Positions 7,607 to 17,563 of a DNA stretch of 64,000 bases are shown here, piece after piece. The stretch covers positions 1 to 64,000 of the forward strand of contig NZ_FNDG01000004.1 of NCBI RefSeq assembly GCF_900100535.1, read 5' to 3'. Position 1 is the first letter of the stretch; each line of letters starts with the position of its first letter. The stretch is from Phytopseudomonas flavescens (GTDB lineage Bacteria > Pseudomonadota > Gammaproteobacteria > Pseudomonadales > Pseudomonadaceae). Below the pieces are notes generated by a model. It was given only the letters and a program-made list of their open reading frames with translations. It was not told the DNA's origin and did no database searches. The position numbers and the translations under genes are program-made.

Positions 7607-8812
7607 TTGATCATTCACCCTAAAGTTCGTGGCTTCATCTGTACCACCACCCACCCGCTGGGTTGCGAGCGCAACGTGGCCGAGCAGATCGAGGCCACGC
7701 GCAAACTGGGCGTGCGTAACGACGGTCCCAAGAAGGTCCTGGTCATCGGCGCCTCCAGCGGTTATGGCCTGGCCGCGCGTATCACCGCCGCGTTCGGCTT
7801 CGGCGCCGACACCCTGGGGGTGTTCTTCGAGAAGCCGGGCAGCGAAACCAAGGCCGGCACCGCGGGCTGGTACAACTCGGCGGCGTTCGACAAATTCGCC
7901 AAGGCAGAAGGCCTGTACAGCAAGTCGATCAATGGCGATGCCTTCTCCGACGAAGCCCGCGCCAAGGTCATCGAGCTGATCAAGAACGACATGGGTGGCA
8001 AGGTCGACCTGGTGATCTACTCCCTGGCTTCGCCGGTGCGCAAGCTGCCGCAAAGCGGTGAAGTGATCCGCTCGGCGCTCAAGCCCATCGGCCAGCCGTA
8101 CAAGTCGACCGCCATCGACACCAACAAGGACACCATCATCGAGGCCGCCATCGAGCCGGCCAACGAGCAGGAAATCGCTGATACCGTCACCGTCATGGGC
8201 GGCCAGGACTGGGAACTGTGGATCGACGCACTGGAGCAGGCCGGCGTGCTGGCGCCCCAGGCACGCACCGCCGCATTCAGCTACATCGGTACTGAAATTA
8301 CCTGGCCGATCTATTGGCACGGTGCGCTGGGCAAGGCCAAGCAGGATCTCGACGAGACCGCCGTACGCCTCGACAAGCGCCTGCAGGCCAATGGCGGTGG
8401 CGCCAACGTGGCGGTACTGAAATCGGTCGTGACCCAGGCCAGCGCAGCCATCCCGGTCATGCCGCTGTACCTGTCGATGGTCTTCAGGATCATGAAGGAA
8501 AAGGGCCTGCACGAAGGCACCATCGAGCAGTTGAACCGCACCTTCCGCGATTGCCTGTACCGCGCCGACGGTCAGCCGGCCGAAGTGGACAGCGAAGGAC
8601 GTCTGCGTCTGGACGACTGGGAACTGCGTGATGACGTGCAGGACGCCTGCAAGGCACTGTGGCCGCAAGTGACCACCGAGAACCTGTTCGAATTGACCGA
8701 CTACGCCGGCTACAAGCGCGAGTTCCTCAAGTTGTTCGGCTTCGAGCGCAGCGACGTCGACTACGACGCCGACGTGGCCACCGACGTTCAGTTCGACGTG
8801 GTTCAGCTGTAA
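7607..8812 (+). CDS. fabV: Enoyl-[ACP] reductase, FabV type
   Basis: This 401-residue enzyme does the last reduction of each fatty-acid elongation cycle with NADH. It is the FabV isozyme, known to be triclosan-tolerant in relatives. The start [20 protein letters not shown], the nucleotide loop [13 protein letters not shown] (residues 45-57) and the active-site pair Y236-x8-K245 ([12 protein letters not shown]) are diagnostic. The start codon is TTG at 7607, with GACGAGGTAAACGCG in front. The only nearby ATG (7589) is closed by a stop two codons later. A perfect palindromic terminator follows at 8835. It is monocistronic. Confidence 0.97.
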   Translation: MIIHPKVRGFICTTTHPLGCERNVAEQIEATRKLGVRNDGPKKVLVIGASSGYGLAARITAAFGFGADTLGVFFEKPGSETKAGTAGWYNSAAFDKFAKAEGLYSKSINGDAFSDEARAKVIELIKNDMGGKVDLVIYSLASPVRKLPQSGEVIRSALKPIGQPYKSTAIDTNKDTIIEAAIEPANEQEIADTVTVMGGQDWELWIDALEQAGVLAPQARTAAFSYIGTEITWPIYWHGALGKAKQDLDETAVRLDKRLQANGGGANVAVLKSVVTQASAAIPVMPLYLSMVFRIMKEKGLHEGTIEQLNRTFRDCLYRADGQPAEVDSEGRLRLDDWELRDDVQDACKALWPQVTTENLFELTDYAGYKREFLKLFGFERSDVDYDADVATDVQFDVVQL

Positions 8813-8834
8813 CCGACCGTTCAGGGGTCAGCAA

Positions 8835-8858
8835 AAAGGACGCCGCGGCGTCCTTTTC
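8835..8858. terminator. Rho-independent terminator after fabV (bidirectional)
   Basis: A perfect 24 bp palindrome with arms AAAAGGACGCCG and CGGCGTCCTTTT lies between the convergent ends of fabV and the oxidoreductase gene. The A and T ends let it work in both directions. Confidence 0.85.
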
Positions 8859-8883
8859 GTTTTCCGGCATGCAGCCTGGCCTG

Positions 8884-9990
8884 TCAGCCCACTGGCTCGT
8901 CGGTATTCACATAACGAGGCACCTTGGCCAACGGCAGGCGGCGTGCCTGTTCGACGCTGATGCCGGGGCGCTTGGGCAGTGGCTCCAGGCGCTGCGGTTG
9001 GCCAGTCTGCAGGGCTCGCTCGATGGCGGCGAGGACGCGTACATCGCGCCAGCCCTCGTCACCGTCCGGCTCCGGTTCGCGGTTCTGCAGGATGCAGTCG
9101 GAGAAGTACTGGGTCTGGCCGCCGAACTGATCGACCACCGGATGGCTGTGCTCCTTGGTCTCGTCACCGATGATGGCGCGGTAGCTGATCCCCACACCTT
9201 CACCGAAGCCGAAGCAGGGCGAGGCTTCGAACTCGCCTTCGCTGCCAATTACCTGCAGGCGCTGGCTGCCGGGCAGGCTGTAGCTGACGGTGAACACTGC
9301 CAGACGCTCGTCGGCGAAGCGCAGGGTGACGGTCACGGTATCCGGGGTGTTGATCTCGCGGCCGGGGGTCTGCACGGCCACGGCGCGAACTTCCAGGGGC
9401 TCATCGTCGAACAGGTTGCGGACCGCGTTGATCGGGTACGGGCCCATATCGGTCACCGGACCTGCCCAGTAGCCGCTCTGCATACGGTGGTTGGCTGGGT
9501 CGACGGTCTGCGTGAAGGTTGCGGTGAACAGCCGCGGGTCGCCGATATCGCCCGAGCGGATGCGATGAATCATTTCCACGGTGCCTGGTTCGAAATGCAG
9601 GCGATAGGCGATCATCAACTTGGCACCGGAGCGCTCGGCGGCGGCAGTGATGGCCTTGCAGTCTTCTTCGCTGGTGGCCATGGGCTTTTCCAACAGCACG
9701 TGGATGCCTGCCTCGAGGGCAGGTTCGGCGAATTCACGGTGGCGAAAGTTCGGCGTCGCCAGGTAGATGGCATCGATCTCGCCCGAGGCGAGCAGCGTGG
9801 GGAATTCGTCGTAGCTGTAGCTCTTGATGTCGTACAGCGCGGCCAGTTCGTCGGCCTTGATGGGGTCGCCGGTCACCAATGCGGTAATCACCGAATTGTC
9901 GGTCTGGCCGACGCCGGGCATGAACGCCCCTTGGGAAATCCAGCCACCCGCGACGACTGCGTAACGAACCTTGCCTTGAGCATCGGGCAT
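8884..9990 (-). CDS. Gfo/Idh/MocA-family oxidoreductase
   Basis: The ATG at 9990 has an AGGAG site 8-9 bp upstream and gives 368 aa. Residues 8-40 form the NAD(P)-binding fold (VRYAVVAGGWISQGAFMPGV). The family motif EKPMATS with the catalytic-type lysine of the EKP is at about residue 105-111 (HVLLEKPMATSEEDCK). The C-terminal half is the usual alpha/beta substrate domain (about 140-360). It looks like the glucose-fructose oxidoreductase or dehydrogenase branch, cytoplasmic because no signal peptide is seen. The sugar substrate is unknown and the neighbours give no clue. Confidence 0.9.
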   Translation of the reverse strand: MPDAQGKVRYAVVAGGWISQGAFMPGVGQTDNSVITALVTGDPIKADELAALYDIKSYSYDEFPTLLASGEIDAIYLATPNFRHREFAEPALEAGIHVLLEKPMATSEEDCKAITAAAERSGAKLMIAYRLHFEPGTVEMIHRIRSGDIGDPRLFTATFTQTVDPANHRMQSGYWAGPVTDMGPYPINAVRNLFDDEPLEVRAVAVQTPGREINTPDTVTVTLRFADERLAVFTVSYSLPGSQRLQVIGSEGEFEASPCFGFGEGVGISYRAIIGDETKEHSHPVVDQFGGQTQYFSDCILQNREPEPDGDEGWRDVRVLAAIERALQTGQPQRLEPLPKRPGISVEQARRLPLAKVPRYVNTDEPVG

Positions 9991-10176
9991 TTCATCGACT
10001 CCTGTGCAACACCGCACTGTATTGTCCGGCTTGTAACAGTCGGCAGGCATCGCTACGCGAAGTTCAGTAAAAGCGCTTGCCGGTCTTCGCATGGCACGGG
10101 AAATCATCGAACTTTTCCGTGGTCTGTATGGCCGCCAACCGAGGCGCATCCGTTACATCGTTTATGGAGAGTTGCA

Positions 10177-10575
10177 ATGAAAGCCCTGATTTCCAGTCTG
10201 TTGCTCGTCGTCGCCCTGCCGGCGCTGGCCGAGCCCGCGTCCAATCCCCGTTGCGAAGCGAAGGCGGCAGACATCCAGCGACAGCTCCAGGCTGCCGAGG
10301 CCGCAGGCCGTGATGGCCAGGTGAAAGGGTTGAACGTCGCGTTGCAGAAGGTGCAGGGCAATTGCACGGACAAGGGGCTGCTGCGTGAGCTGGAAGGCAA
10401 GGTCAGCGAAGCACGAGACGAGGTGCGCGAGCGTGAGGCGGACCTGCGCGAAGCTGAATTGAGCGGCGATTCCAGCAGGATCGCCAAGCGTCAGGCCAAG
10501 CTGGAGGAAGCCCGCGCGGAACTGCAGCAGGCAGAAACCGAGCTGAGCCCGGCACCCAAGCAGCAGGCTGAATGA
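10177..10575 (+). CDS. DUF1090 periplasmic protein
   Basis: The ATG at 10177 (ribosome site ATGGAGAGTTGCA) begins a signal peptide cut after ALA (residue 18). The 132-residue product is mostly helical and highly charged: two conserved cysteines (C26 and the C of GNCTDKGLL) bracket the first part, then a long coiled coil follows (READLREAELSGDSSRI, AKLEEARAELQQAETEL). This is the DUF1090 family of small periplasmic proteins (E. coli YqjC-like), function unknown. A strong terminator follows at once. Confidence 0.85.
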   Translation: MKALISSLLLVVALPALAEPASNPRCEAKAADIQRQLQAAEAAGRDGQVKGLNVALQKVQGNCTDKGLLRELEGKVSEARDEVREREADLREAELSGDSSRIAKRQAKLEEARAELQQAETELSPAPKQQAE

Positions 10576-10613
10576 AAAAAGGGAGGATGGCCGAACGGCC
10601 ATCCTCCCTTTTT
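10576..10613. terminator. Bidirectional rho-independent terminator
   Basis: A 17 bp stem (GGGAGGATGGCC / GGCCATCCTCCC plus A5/T5 ends) with a GAAC loop sits between the convergent DUF1090 gene and the chemoreceptor gene. Confidence 0.93.
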
Positions 10614-10647
10614 CACCATGCGGCCCCGGGTAGTCCGGCACCTGCCG

Positions 10648-12591
10648 TCAGGTTCTGAAACGCCCCACCAGGCCATTCAGTTCGCCGGACAGCGTTTCCA
10701 GGCGCTGCGAATCGGTGCGCGCCGAATGCGCCAGCTCCTCGACCAGTTGCGCGTCGGTGTGTATCTGCGCGATGTGCCGGTTGATGTCTTCGGCGACCTG
10801 GTGCTGCTCTTCGGCGGCCGTGGCGATCTGGCTGTTCTGGTCACGGATCTCGTCGACCGAACTGCGGATCTGCTCGAAGCTGTCGCGTGCCTGCTGGATA
10901 CGCTCGACACTCTGCAGCGACATGCTCAGGCTGCTCTGCATCTGCTTGGTGACGTCCTGGGTGCGCCTGGCCAGCCCGCCGAGCAGGCCGTCGATTTCAC
11001 CGGTTGAGTCGGCGGTGCGTTTGGCCAGCGCGCGCACCTCGTCGGCGACCACGGCGAAGCCACGGCCCTGCTCGCCGGCCCGTGCCGCCTCGATGGCCGC
11101 GTTGAGGGCCAGCAGGTTGGTCTGCTCGGCAATCGAGCGGATGGTATCGAGAATGGCGTTGATGTTGCTGCTGTCCTGTTCCAGAACCTGCATGGCCTGG
11201 GCCGACTTCTGCAGGTTCTCGCTCAGGCGCGAGACGCTGCCGGTGGCTTCGTCGATCTGCAACTGACCATCGTGCACCTGGCGCTGGCCGGCATCGGCCG
11301 AGGAGGCCGCCTGGCTGCAGGAGCGAGCCACTTCGTTGGCGGTGGCGACCATTTCGTTGAAAGCAGTGGACACCAGTTCCACGGCTTCGCGCTGGCGGCC
11401 CGCCGCATCGTTCATGTCGCGGGCCACCCGGGTGCTGACGTCCGAGGCGCTCTGCAGGTCCGCCGAGGCGCTGCCGATGCGTTGCACCAGGGTGCGGATG
11501 GCGCCGAGGAACTGGTTGAACCAGCGTGCCAGCAGAGCGGTTTCGTCATTGCCGCGCACGTCGAGGTTGCGGGTCAGGTCGCCTTCGCCCTGGGCGATGC
11601 CTTCCAGGCCGCCGGCCACGCTGCGGATCGGCCGTACGATGAGGCCGGCGAAGCTGGCGCCAACGATGGCGAACAGCACGGCCAGTACCGCGGCGATCAC
11701 ACCAATCTGCCAGGTCAGGCGGGTGGCCTTGGCCATCACCTCGCTGCGTTCGATCAGGCCGATGAAGCGCCAGCCGAGGGCTTTCGATGACCAGACATTG
11801 GCCATGTACGGCACGCCGTCCAACTCTATCTCCACCAGCCCGTTTTCCACGCCGGCCAGTTGCGCATAGCCTTCTCCCAGCTCGCTGATCAGCTTGAAGC
11901 CATGGGCGGGCTCGCGGGGGTCGACCAGCACGTTGCCGTTGCTTTCCAGCAGCATCAGGTAGCCGCTTTCGCCAAGCTTGATCTGCTTGACCAGCTCGGT
12001 GAGCTGCTTGAGCGAAACGTCCAGGCCGAGCACGCCGGCCGGTTGGCCCTGGTCGTTCTCGATGGTGCGCACGGTGCCCATCAGCACCACGTCGTCCGGT
12101 GCCCAGTAATAGGCCGAGGTGCGCACCGTCTTGCCTGGCGAGCCCAGGGCAGCCTTGTACCAGGGGCGTACCCGCGGGTCGTAGTTGCTCAACTTGGCGT
12201 CGTCGGGCCAGGACGCGTAGCCGCCGTCGGGCTTGCCGATCGACAGATAGGCGGTGCTCGGGTGGCTGGCGGCGAACTCGCCGAACATCTTCAGAAACGC
12301 CTGGTTGTTCTCGTTCAACGGTATCTGCGCGGCGTCGGCACCGGAATAATTCTTCAACTCACCGGCGTTGCGTACAGCGGGATGCTTGGCCAGGTACTCG
12401 ACGTTCTGCGCGATGGCGTCGAGGAACTGAGTCATGGCGTTCTCGATCTGGCGGATCTCGCGATTGCTGCTGTCGAGGAAATCGTCCTGCGCCTGAGCGC
12501 GCAGGTTGACCACCACCACGACAGCGACCAGCACGACGGGCACACAGGCGATGGCCGCGAAGGCCCAAGTGAGTTTCTGTTTGATGTTCAC
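10648..12591 (-). CDS. Methyl-accepting chemotaxis protein with dCache_1 sensor
   Basis: I choose the GTG at 12591 (CAGGAATTACC before it; 647 aa) since it opens exactly at the cytoplasmic N-tail [11 protein letters not shown] first transmembrane helix (about 8-30) is followed by a periplasmic dCache domain (about 35-280), then a second helix, a HAMP domain (about 300-355) and the signalling helices. The hairpin tip [20 protein letters not shown] and [13 protein letters not shown] are canonical. In the sensor, YDPRVRPWY and the later GLDVSL keep the R, WY and D positions of the amino acid-binding dCache motif, so an amino acid ligand is possible. No C-terminal CheR-tethering pentapeptide is present. 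Confidence 0.93.
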   Translation of the reverse strand: MNIKQKLTWAFAAIACVPVVLVAVVVVVNLRAQAQDDFLDSSNREIRQIENAMTQFLDAIAQNVEYLAKHPAVRNAGELKNYSGADAAQIPLNENNQAFLKMFGEFAASHPSTAYLSIGKPDGGYASWPDDAKLSNYDPRVRPWYKAALGSPGKTVRTSAYYWAPDDVVLMGTVRTIENDQGQPAGVLGLDVSLKQLTELVKQIKLGESGYLMLLESNGNVLVDPREPAHGFKLISELGEGYAQLAGVENGLVEIELDGVPYMANVWSSKALGWRFIGLIERSEVMAKATRLTWQIGVIAAVLAVLFAIVGASFAGLIVRPIRSVAGGLEGIAQGEGDLTRNLDVRGNDETALLARWFNQFLGAIRTLVQRIGSASADLQSASDVSTRVARDMNDAAGRQREAVELVSTAFNEMVATANEVARSCSQAASSADAGQRQVHDGQLQIDEATGSVSRLSENLQKSAQAMQVLEQDSSNINAILDTIRSIAEQTNLLALNAAIEAARAGEQGRGFAVVADEVRALAKRTADSTGEIDGLLGGLARRTQDVTKQMQSSLSMSLQSVERIQQARDSFEQIRSSVDEIRDQNSQIATAAEEQHQVAEDINRHIAQIHTDAQLVEELAHSARTDSQRLETLSGELNGLVGRFRT

Positions 12592-12775
12592 GGTAATTCC
12601 TGCTCGGGCGAGAAATATTGTTGTTGAAGCGAGAGGCAGTAAATGAAGAACCTTCGGCCTTGTCCCGGCCGTGAACAATGAGTCGGCCGAAGGCTGGCAA
12701 ACTTGAGTGGTATTTGGTATTCCAGGCAGCCCGCAGGACGCCGCGAAACCGAGCCCGCGACGCCGCCAGCAGGCT

Positions 12776-13543
12776 TCAGCGGAGGGTGTGGGTGTCCGCC
12801 CGGTGCCGCCAGGGCGAATAGTCGAGGTTGACGATAAACACCTGCTGACCCTGGGCGTTGGGCTTCTGCCCGGGTACCAGAGGGACATCGCGCAATGTCG
12901 CACAGGCCTGCCCCAGATGATCGAGCAGGCTGTTGTCCTGCTTGAAATCACGACGCCTCAGCCGGTGAGGTTCGATGATCACCTCGCAGCCGAGCACGTT
13001 GCGGTGTTCATCCAGCATGCCGATGAAGCGTGCCTTGCCGATGCTGTCGATCGGCTGATCGGCGAACAGGTGTCTCCAGAAGTATGCGCTTCGCTGATTG
13101 ATGGCGGCGCTCCTGGCCTGGCGAGCGGGATCTACCTGGCGCTCGGGGAACTGCACGGGTGCAACTATCTCGGTGCTCGGGTCTTCATCGAACAGGTGCG
13201 GGGGAATGGGCGGCAGAACGGTCTGCCAGCACAGGCTGTTCATCCGCTCAGCCAATTGTGGATTGTAGGCAAAGCCACCGGCGTTCTTTGCGTTGCTGGC
13301 GGGGCGCGCCTTGCAATCGAGCAACTGATTCTGGCGGTTCAGGACGTAGACCATCTCGAAACTTCCGACCTGCCACTCCGGGTTCGCCTCGATACCGACG
13401 GTGCGCACCGCATTCATGGACGCTAAGACGAAATACTCCTGCGCGAGTTCGTCTGGCGTTTTAGCGGCGGGTGTGGGTGCCTGGGTGCTGCAGGCCGCCA
13501 GCAGAAAACTGCTGGCGAGTACTGTCAGGGACTGCTTGAGCAT
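12776..13543 (-). CDS. Lipoprotein of unknown function
   Basis: A 255-residue protein with a lipoprotein signal ([18 protein letters not shown], lipobox cysteine at residue 18). The mature protein shows two similar strand-rich halves, [17 protein letters not shown] and [18 protein letters not shown], each with a cysteine after the LxC turn. This suggests an internal duplication. No family is recognised. It lies between the metal importer operon and the chemoreceptor, 184 bp from the latter, with no obvious functional link. Confidence 0.72.
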   Translation of the reverse strand: MLKQSLTVLASSFLLAACSTQAPTPAAKTPDELAQEYFVLASMNAVRTVGIEANPEWQVGSFEMVYVLNRQNQLLDCKARPASNAKNAGGFAYNPQLAERMNSLCWQTVLPPIPPHLFDEDPSTEIVAPVQFPERQVDPARQARSAAINQRSAYFWRHLFADQPIDSIGKARFIGMLDEHRNVLGCEVIIEPHRLRRRDFKQDNSLLDHLGQACATLRDVPLVPGQKPNAQGQQVFIVNLDYSPWRHRADTHTLR

Positions 13544-13579
13544 GACATTCCTTGTCTGAGCGTGAAGGGCAGGCAGATT

Positions 13580-14416
13580 CTACTGCTGCGTGCTACGCCT
13601 GCGCTCGCGTCTGCCGGCGTGGATGAACACCAGGATGAACAGGGTGCTGAGCAGCACCACGATGGTCGGGCCAGGGGCGCTGTCGATGAAGAAACTCAGG
13701 TACACGCCGCTCAGCGCTGCGCCCACGGCGATGCCGACCGCGGTGAAAAGCATCGCGCCCAAGGTGCGGGTCAGCAAAAAGGCGATGGCGCCGGGAGCGA
13801 TCAGCAGCGCCACGGTAAGCACGATGCCGATGGCCTTGAGCGCGCCGACGATGGTCAGCGACATCACCGCCAGCAGGCCGTAGTGCAGCAGACGCACCGG
13901 CAGGCCGACGGTACGGGCCTGTACCGGATCGAAGGCGTGCAGCAGCAGGTCGCGCCACTTCAGGCCGATGAACGCGCTCACCGCCAGGGCGATCAGCCCG
14001 CTTTCCAGCAGGTCCGCCCAGCCAATGCCGAGCATGTCGCCGAACAGGATGTGATCCAGGTGCACGTCGCTGTGAATCTGCGTGTAGAGCAGCAGGCCGA
14101 GGCCGAACATGCCGGAGAACACCACGCCCATCAGGGTGTCCTGTTTGATCCGGCTGTTTTCCTTGAGGTAACCCGAGGCCATCGCGCAGAGCATGCCGGC
14201 CACGAAGGCGCCGAGCGAGTAGGGCAGGCCGACGATATAGGCGATGACCACGCCGGGAAACACCGCGTGGGCGGTGGCGTCGCCCATCAGTGCCCAGCCC
14301 TTGAGCACCAGAAAGCACGACAGCAGCGCGGCGGGGATGGCCACCAGCACGGCGATCAGCAGGGCGTACTGCATGAAGTCGATGTGTAGCGGTTGCAGGA
14401 GCATCTCCATGGTCAC
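13580..14416 (-). CDS. Metal (Mn/Fe) ABC transporter permease, second subunit
   Basis: A 278-residue membrane protein of the ABC-3 (FecCD-like, ZnuB/MntB) permease family with about eight hydrophobic helices. The family motif is visible early (FLVLKGWALMGDATAHAVFPGVV, residues about 36-58), which contacts the ATPase. It overlaps the upstream permease gene by ATGA (14413-14416), so the two are translated in a coupled way and probably form a heterodimeric channel. It is the last gene of the four-gene operon; no intrinsic terminator is evident behind it. Confidence 0.92.
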   Translation of the reverse strand: MTMEMLLQPLHIDFMQYALLIAVLVAIPAALLSCFLVLKGWALMGDATAHAVFPGVVIAYIVGLPYSLGAFVAGMLCAMASGYLKENSRIKQDTLMGVVFSGMFGLGLLLYTQIHSDVHLDHILFGDMLGIGWADLLESGLIALAVSAFIGLKWRDLLLHAFDPVQARTVGLPVRLLHYGLLAVMSLTIVGALKAIGIVLTVALLIAPGAIAFLLTRTLGAMLFTAVGIAVGAALSGVYLSFFIDSAPGPTIVVLLSTLFILVFIHAGRRERRRSTQQ

Positions 14417-15267
14417 CTCTCCAGCCGGGCCAGGACGGCACGGCGGCGTGCCGCGAGCAGGCCATGTTTGGGCGCGAAGACGAAAGCCACGAGGAACACG
14501 CAGGTCTGCAACACGATGATGATCGCCCCGGTGGCGCCATCGAGAAAGTAGCTGGCATAGGCGCCGATGAAACTGCTCAGGCCGCCGATGCTGGCGGCGA
14601 TCAGCAGCAGCCGCTCGAAACGGTCACTGAGCAGGTAGGCGGTGGCGCCCGGGGTGACGACCATGGCGATGACCAGAAAGGCGCCGACGGTCTGCATGGC
14701 CGCCACGGTGCAGGCGGACAGCAGGATGAAGAAGATCGCCTTCAGCCGCGTCGGGCTGAGGCCGATCGAGCGGGCGTGGTGCTCGTCGAAGAACACCACC
14801 ATGAGATCCTTCCAGCGCAGTGCCAGTACGGCCAGGGTGATGCCGGCGATCAATAGCAACTGCAGGGTGTCGCCCGGGGTGATGGCGAGGATATTGCCGA
14901 GCACGATGGTCTGGATGTTCACCGAGGTCGGTGACAGCGACACCATGAACAGCCCGAGACCGAAGAACGACGAAAAGATCAGGCCGATGATCACGTCTTC
15001 CTTGAGCTTGCTGCGCTGGTTGAGGAACAGCATGGCACCTGCCGCCAGCGTGCCGGCACCGAAGGCGCCAAGGGCGAAGGGCAGGCCGAGCATGTAGGCC
15101 CCGGCGACGCCGGGCACGATGGAGTGGGCCAGGGCGTCGCCGATCAGCGACCAGCCCTTGAGCATCAGGTACACCGAGAGCAGCGCGCAGACCACGCCGA
15201 CCAGGGTCGAGACCCACATGGCATTGACCATGTAGCCGTAGGAAAAGGGTTCGAGCAGGGTAGGCAC
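14413..15267 (-). CDS. Metal (Mn/Fe) ABC transporter permease, first subunit
   Basis: A 284-residue ABC-3 family permease with eight or more hydrophobic helices. LMLKGWSLIGDALAHSIVPGV (about residues 35-55) is the ATPase-coupling motif. The start overlaps the ATPase stop by one base (15267). Its sequence is clearly related to the next permease but not a recent duplicate. Two different permeases with one ATPase and one binding protein is the SitABCD/YfeABCD plan for Mn and Fe uptake. Confidence 0.92.
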   Translation of the reverse strand: MPTLLEPFSYGYMVNAMWVSTLVGVVCALLSVYLMLKGWSLIGDALAHSIVPGVAGAYMLGLPFALGAFGAGTLAAGAMLFLNQRSKLKEDVIIGLIFSSFFGLGLFMVSLSPTSVNIQTIVLGNILAITPGDTLQLLLIAGITLAVLALRWKDLMVVFFDEHHARSIGLSPTRLKAIFFILLSACTVAAMQTVGAFLVIAMVVTPGATAYLLSDRFERLLLIAASIGGLSSFIGAYASYFLDGATGAIIIVLQTCVFLVAFVFAPKHGLLAARRRAVLARLER

Positions 15268-16151
15268 TATTGATCCTTTTCGTCGACACGGCCACGGATG
15301 GTCGACTTGCCGTCATAGAGCACCAGCGGGCGCTCGTCGTCGGTGATGATGCCGATCAGCGGCGCGTTGCGGTCGTGCCCTTCGCCCGGCAGTTCGAAGT
15401 GGCGCAGCACGCCGCCGAACGTGCGCTCGAGGTTCTCGCGGGTGAACACCGATTGGGTGGGACCGTAAGCGAGCACCGTACGTGCCAGCAGCACGGTGCG
15501 GTCGCAGAATTCCGGCACGCTGCCCAGGTTGTGAGTGGATACCAGCATCACCCGGCCTTCGTCGCGCAATTCGCCGAGCAGCCGCACGATGGCATCCTCG
15601 GTCTTCACGTCGACCCCGGTGAACGGCTCGTCCAGCAGGATGACCCGTGAATCCTGGGCCAGGGCGCGGGCAAGAAACACGCGCTTCTTCTGCCCGCCGG
15701 ACAGCTCGCCGATCTGCCGCTTGCGCAGATCGCTCATGCCGACCCGCGTCAGGGCCGTGTCCACGGCTTCGCGGTCGGCCGCACGGGGACGACGCAGCAT
15801 GCCCATGTGGCCGTAGCGGCCCATCATCACCACGTCCTCGACCAGCACCGGAAAATTCCAGTCGACGTCTTCGCTTTGCGGCACGTAGGCGATCAGGTTG
15901 CGCTTCAAGGCATCGCGCACCGGCATGTCGAGCACGCGGATGCTGCCCTGGGCCAGGTTCACGAAGCCCATGATGGCCTTGAACAGCGTCGACTTGCCGC
16001 TGCCGTTGACGCCTACCAGGGCGGTGATGCTGCCGCCCGGGCTGGCGAAGCTGGCGTTGCGCAAGGCGGTGTGGCCGTTGCGGTAGGTCACGCTGATGTC
16101 ATCGACACGAATGCCGTCGAAGCTGTCCTTTTCGTGCTGGGCGTTTGGCAT
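15267..16151 (-). CDS. Metal ABC transporter ATP-binding protein
   Basis: A 294-residue ATPase. Walker A is GVNGSGKST (about residues 47-55), the Q loop follows PQSED, the signature is [15 protein letters not shown] and Walker B is VILLDEPF. The C-terminal 60 residues (after [10 protein letters not shown]) extend past the usual ABC domain and end in charged residues, a length seen in SitB/YfeB-like proteins. It overlaps the binding-protein stop codon by one base. It powers the two permeases downstream. Confidence 0.93.
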   Translation of the reverse strand: MPNAQHEKDSFDGIRVDDISVTYRNGHTALRNASFASPGGSITALVGVNGSGKSTLFKAIMGFVNLAQGSIRVLDMPVRDALKRNLIAYVPQSEDVDWNFPVLVEDVVMMGRYGHMGMLRRPRAADREAVDTALTRVGMSDLRKRQIGELSGGQKKRVFLARALAQDSRVILLDEPFTGVDVKTEDAIVRLLGELRDEGRVMLVSTHNLGSVPEFCDRTVLLARTVLAYGPTQSVFTRENLERTFGGVLRHFELPGEGHDRNAPLIGIITDDERPLVLYDGKSTIRGRVDEKDQ

Positions 16152-17056
16152 TATTCGGCCAGCCCGTCAGCGATGGTCTGTGAGGTGACGCGCAGCAGGT
16201 CGAGGTAGGTGGGTACCGGGCCGCTCGGTTCGCTGAGGGAGTCGACGTAGAGCACGCCGCCGTACTTGGCGCCGGTTTCCCGGGCGACCTGCTGGGCCGG
16301 CGAGGCGGAAATGGTGCTTTCGCTGAACACAGCGGGAATCTGGTTGGCGCGCACGGCGTCGATCACTTTGCGCACCTGTTGCGGGGTGCCCTGCTGGTCG
16401 GCGTTGATCGGCCACAGGTACAGCTCCTTGAGGCCGAAATCGCGTGCCAGGTAGCTGAATGCGCCTTCGCTGGAAACCAGCCAGCGGCGGTTTTCCGGAA
16501 TCGCCTGCAGGCGTTCGCGGATCGGTGCCACGGTGGCCTGGATGCGTGCCTTGTAGGCCTCGGCATTGGCCTTGTAGGTCTCGGCGTTGGCGGCGTCGTG
16601 CTCGACCAGCGCATCGCGGATGTTGTCGATGTAGATCATCGCCGAGTCCGGAGACATCCAGGCATGGGGGTTGGGTTTGCCGCTGTACGGGCCTTCGGCG
16701 ATACCGATCGGCTCGATGCCGTCGCTGAGGGTGGCGGCGGGTACGTCCTGCAGGCGCTGCAGGAACCGTTCGAACCACAGCTCCAGATTCATGCCGTTAC
16801 GCAGGATCAGCTGCGCGTCCCGGGCTTTGAGGATATCCCCCGGCGTGGGCTGGTAATTGTGGATTTCCGCGCCCGGTTTGGTGATCGATTCGACCACGGC
16901 CGCGTCACCGGCTACCTGGCGAGCCATGTCGGCGAGCACGGTGAAGGTGGTGACGACCTTGAATTTGCCGTCGGCGCTGGCCAACTGCGGCAGCAGGATC
17001 AGAAGGAGGGCGGCGAGCAGGGGAGCGAGTGTGCGCGAACGGTTCCTGTTGATCAT
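16151..17056 (-). CDS. Mn/Fe-type metal ABC transporter substrate-binding protein
   Basis: A cluster A-I (ZnuA/PsaA-like) periplasmic protein. The frame offers ATGs at 17062 and 17056; the GAGG site is better spaced for 17056 (301 aa). The signal peptide ends in LASA. Counting from the longer start, the four metal ligands are H68 (EIHNYQP), H133 (PNPHAWMSP), E199 (SSEGAF) and D274 (YVDSLS). The His-His-Glu-Asp set is typical of Mn and Fe binders, and no His-rich acidic loop of the ZnuA kind is present. It is the first gene of the operon, with a palindromic operator candidate 82 bp upstream of the longer start. Confidence 0.93.
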   Translation of the reverse strand: MINRNRSRTLAPLLAALLLILLPQLASADGKFKVVTTFTVLADMARQVAGDAAVVESITKPGAEIHNYQPTPGDILKARDAQLILRNGMNLELWFERFLQRLQDVPAATLSDGIEPIGIAEGPYSGKPNPHAWMSPDSAMIYIDNIRDALVEHDAANAETYKANAEAYKARIQATVAPIRERLQAIPENRRWLVSSEGAFSYLARDFGLKELYLWPINADQQGTPQQVRKVIDAVRANQIPAVFSESTISASPAQQVARETGAKYGGVLYVDSLSEPSGPVPTYLDLLRVTSQTIADGLAE

Positions 17057-17143
17057 CTTCATCCTCGTATGGCGTGACCGGTCATATCAGCGGGTGCAGG
17101 GCGTCACCCGAACCAGAGCTGCCACTTTACTGATAAAAGACTG

Positions 17144-17166
17144 CTAATGAAAACTATTGTCATTAG
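17144..17166 (-). promoter_or_regulatory. Candidate metal-regulator operator (Fur/MntR-like palindrome)
   Basis: Perfect arms CTAATGA and TCATTAG flank the 9 bp centre AAACTATTG. The AT-rich palindrome of 23 bp lies upstream of the metal importer operon in otherwise GC-rich DNA. Its arms resemble half sites of Fur-like repressors. Which regulator binds is not decided by sequence alone. Confidence 0.5.
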
Positions 17167-17563
17167 AGATTTGTTTGCGCTGACAACCGCTATCGCCTGT
17201 GCAAGAGGCACAACGCTGGAGCATCGCCGCCCGCTCAGAACCACCTTGGGGTCTGTACGAAAAGTCTCCGAGCGAAGGTCAGGCGAGGCTACAATCGGTG
17301 AGCAACGCACCGGGCCCGCATCCGAGGTTACGAGCTGTAAATGAGCATTGCGAACCGATTTTCAACGACGCATCACCGACCCTAGCATCCGAGGGCGGCG
17401 TCGTCGGCTTGGTTCCCGTAACCCGACTGGCGTCGCCATGCCACTGCGACCTGGCCTGGCCGCGCTGCCGGTTTCGCGGTGTGAGGCGCCGTTGCGGCGC
17501 ACCCACCATCAGCGGGCCTGCTCCCGGCCATCTGGCGACCGGGAACCGTACGGGGGCGATGCC
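17167..17563. other. Intergenic stretch without a recognised gene
   Basis: About 400 bp between the metal operon promoter and the polyamine-binding protein gene. It holds only short reading frames without credible starts. A segment near 17250-17400 has the mixed composition often left by old insertions, but I found no matching inverted ends. Confidence 0.5.

Noticed and set aside
13580..17062. Zinc (ZnuABC) importer
   Set aside because: The binding protein lacks the His-rich loop, its third ligand is Glu rather than His, and there are two permeases with one ATPase, which favours the Mn/Fe group.
17147..17344. 65-codon plus-strand frame near the metal operon promoter
   Set aside because: It begins within the operator palindrome, has no ribosome site and no family resemblance.
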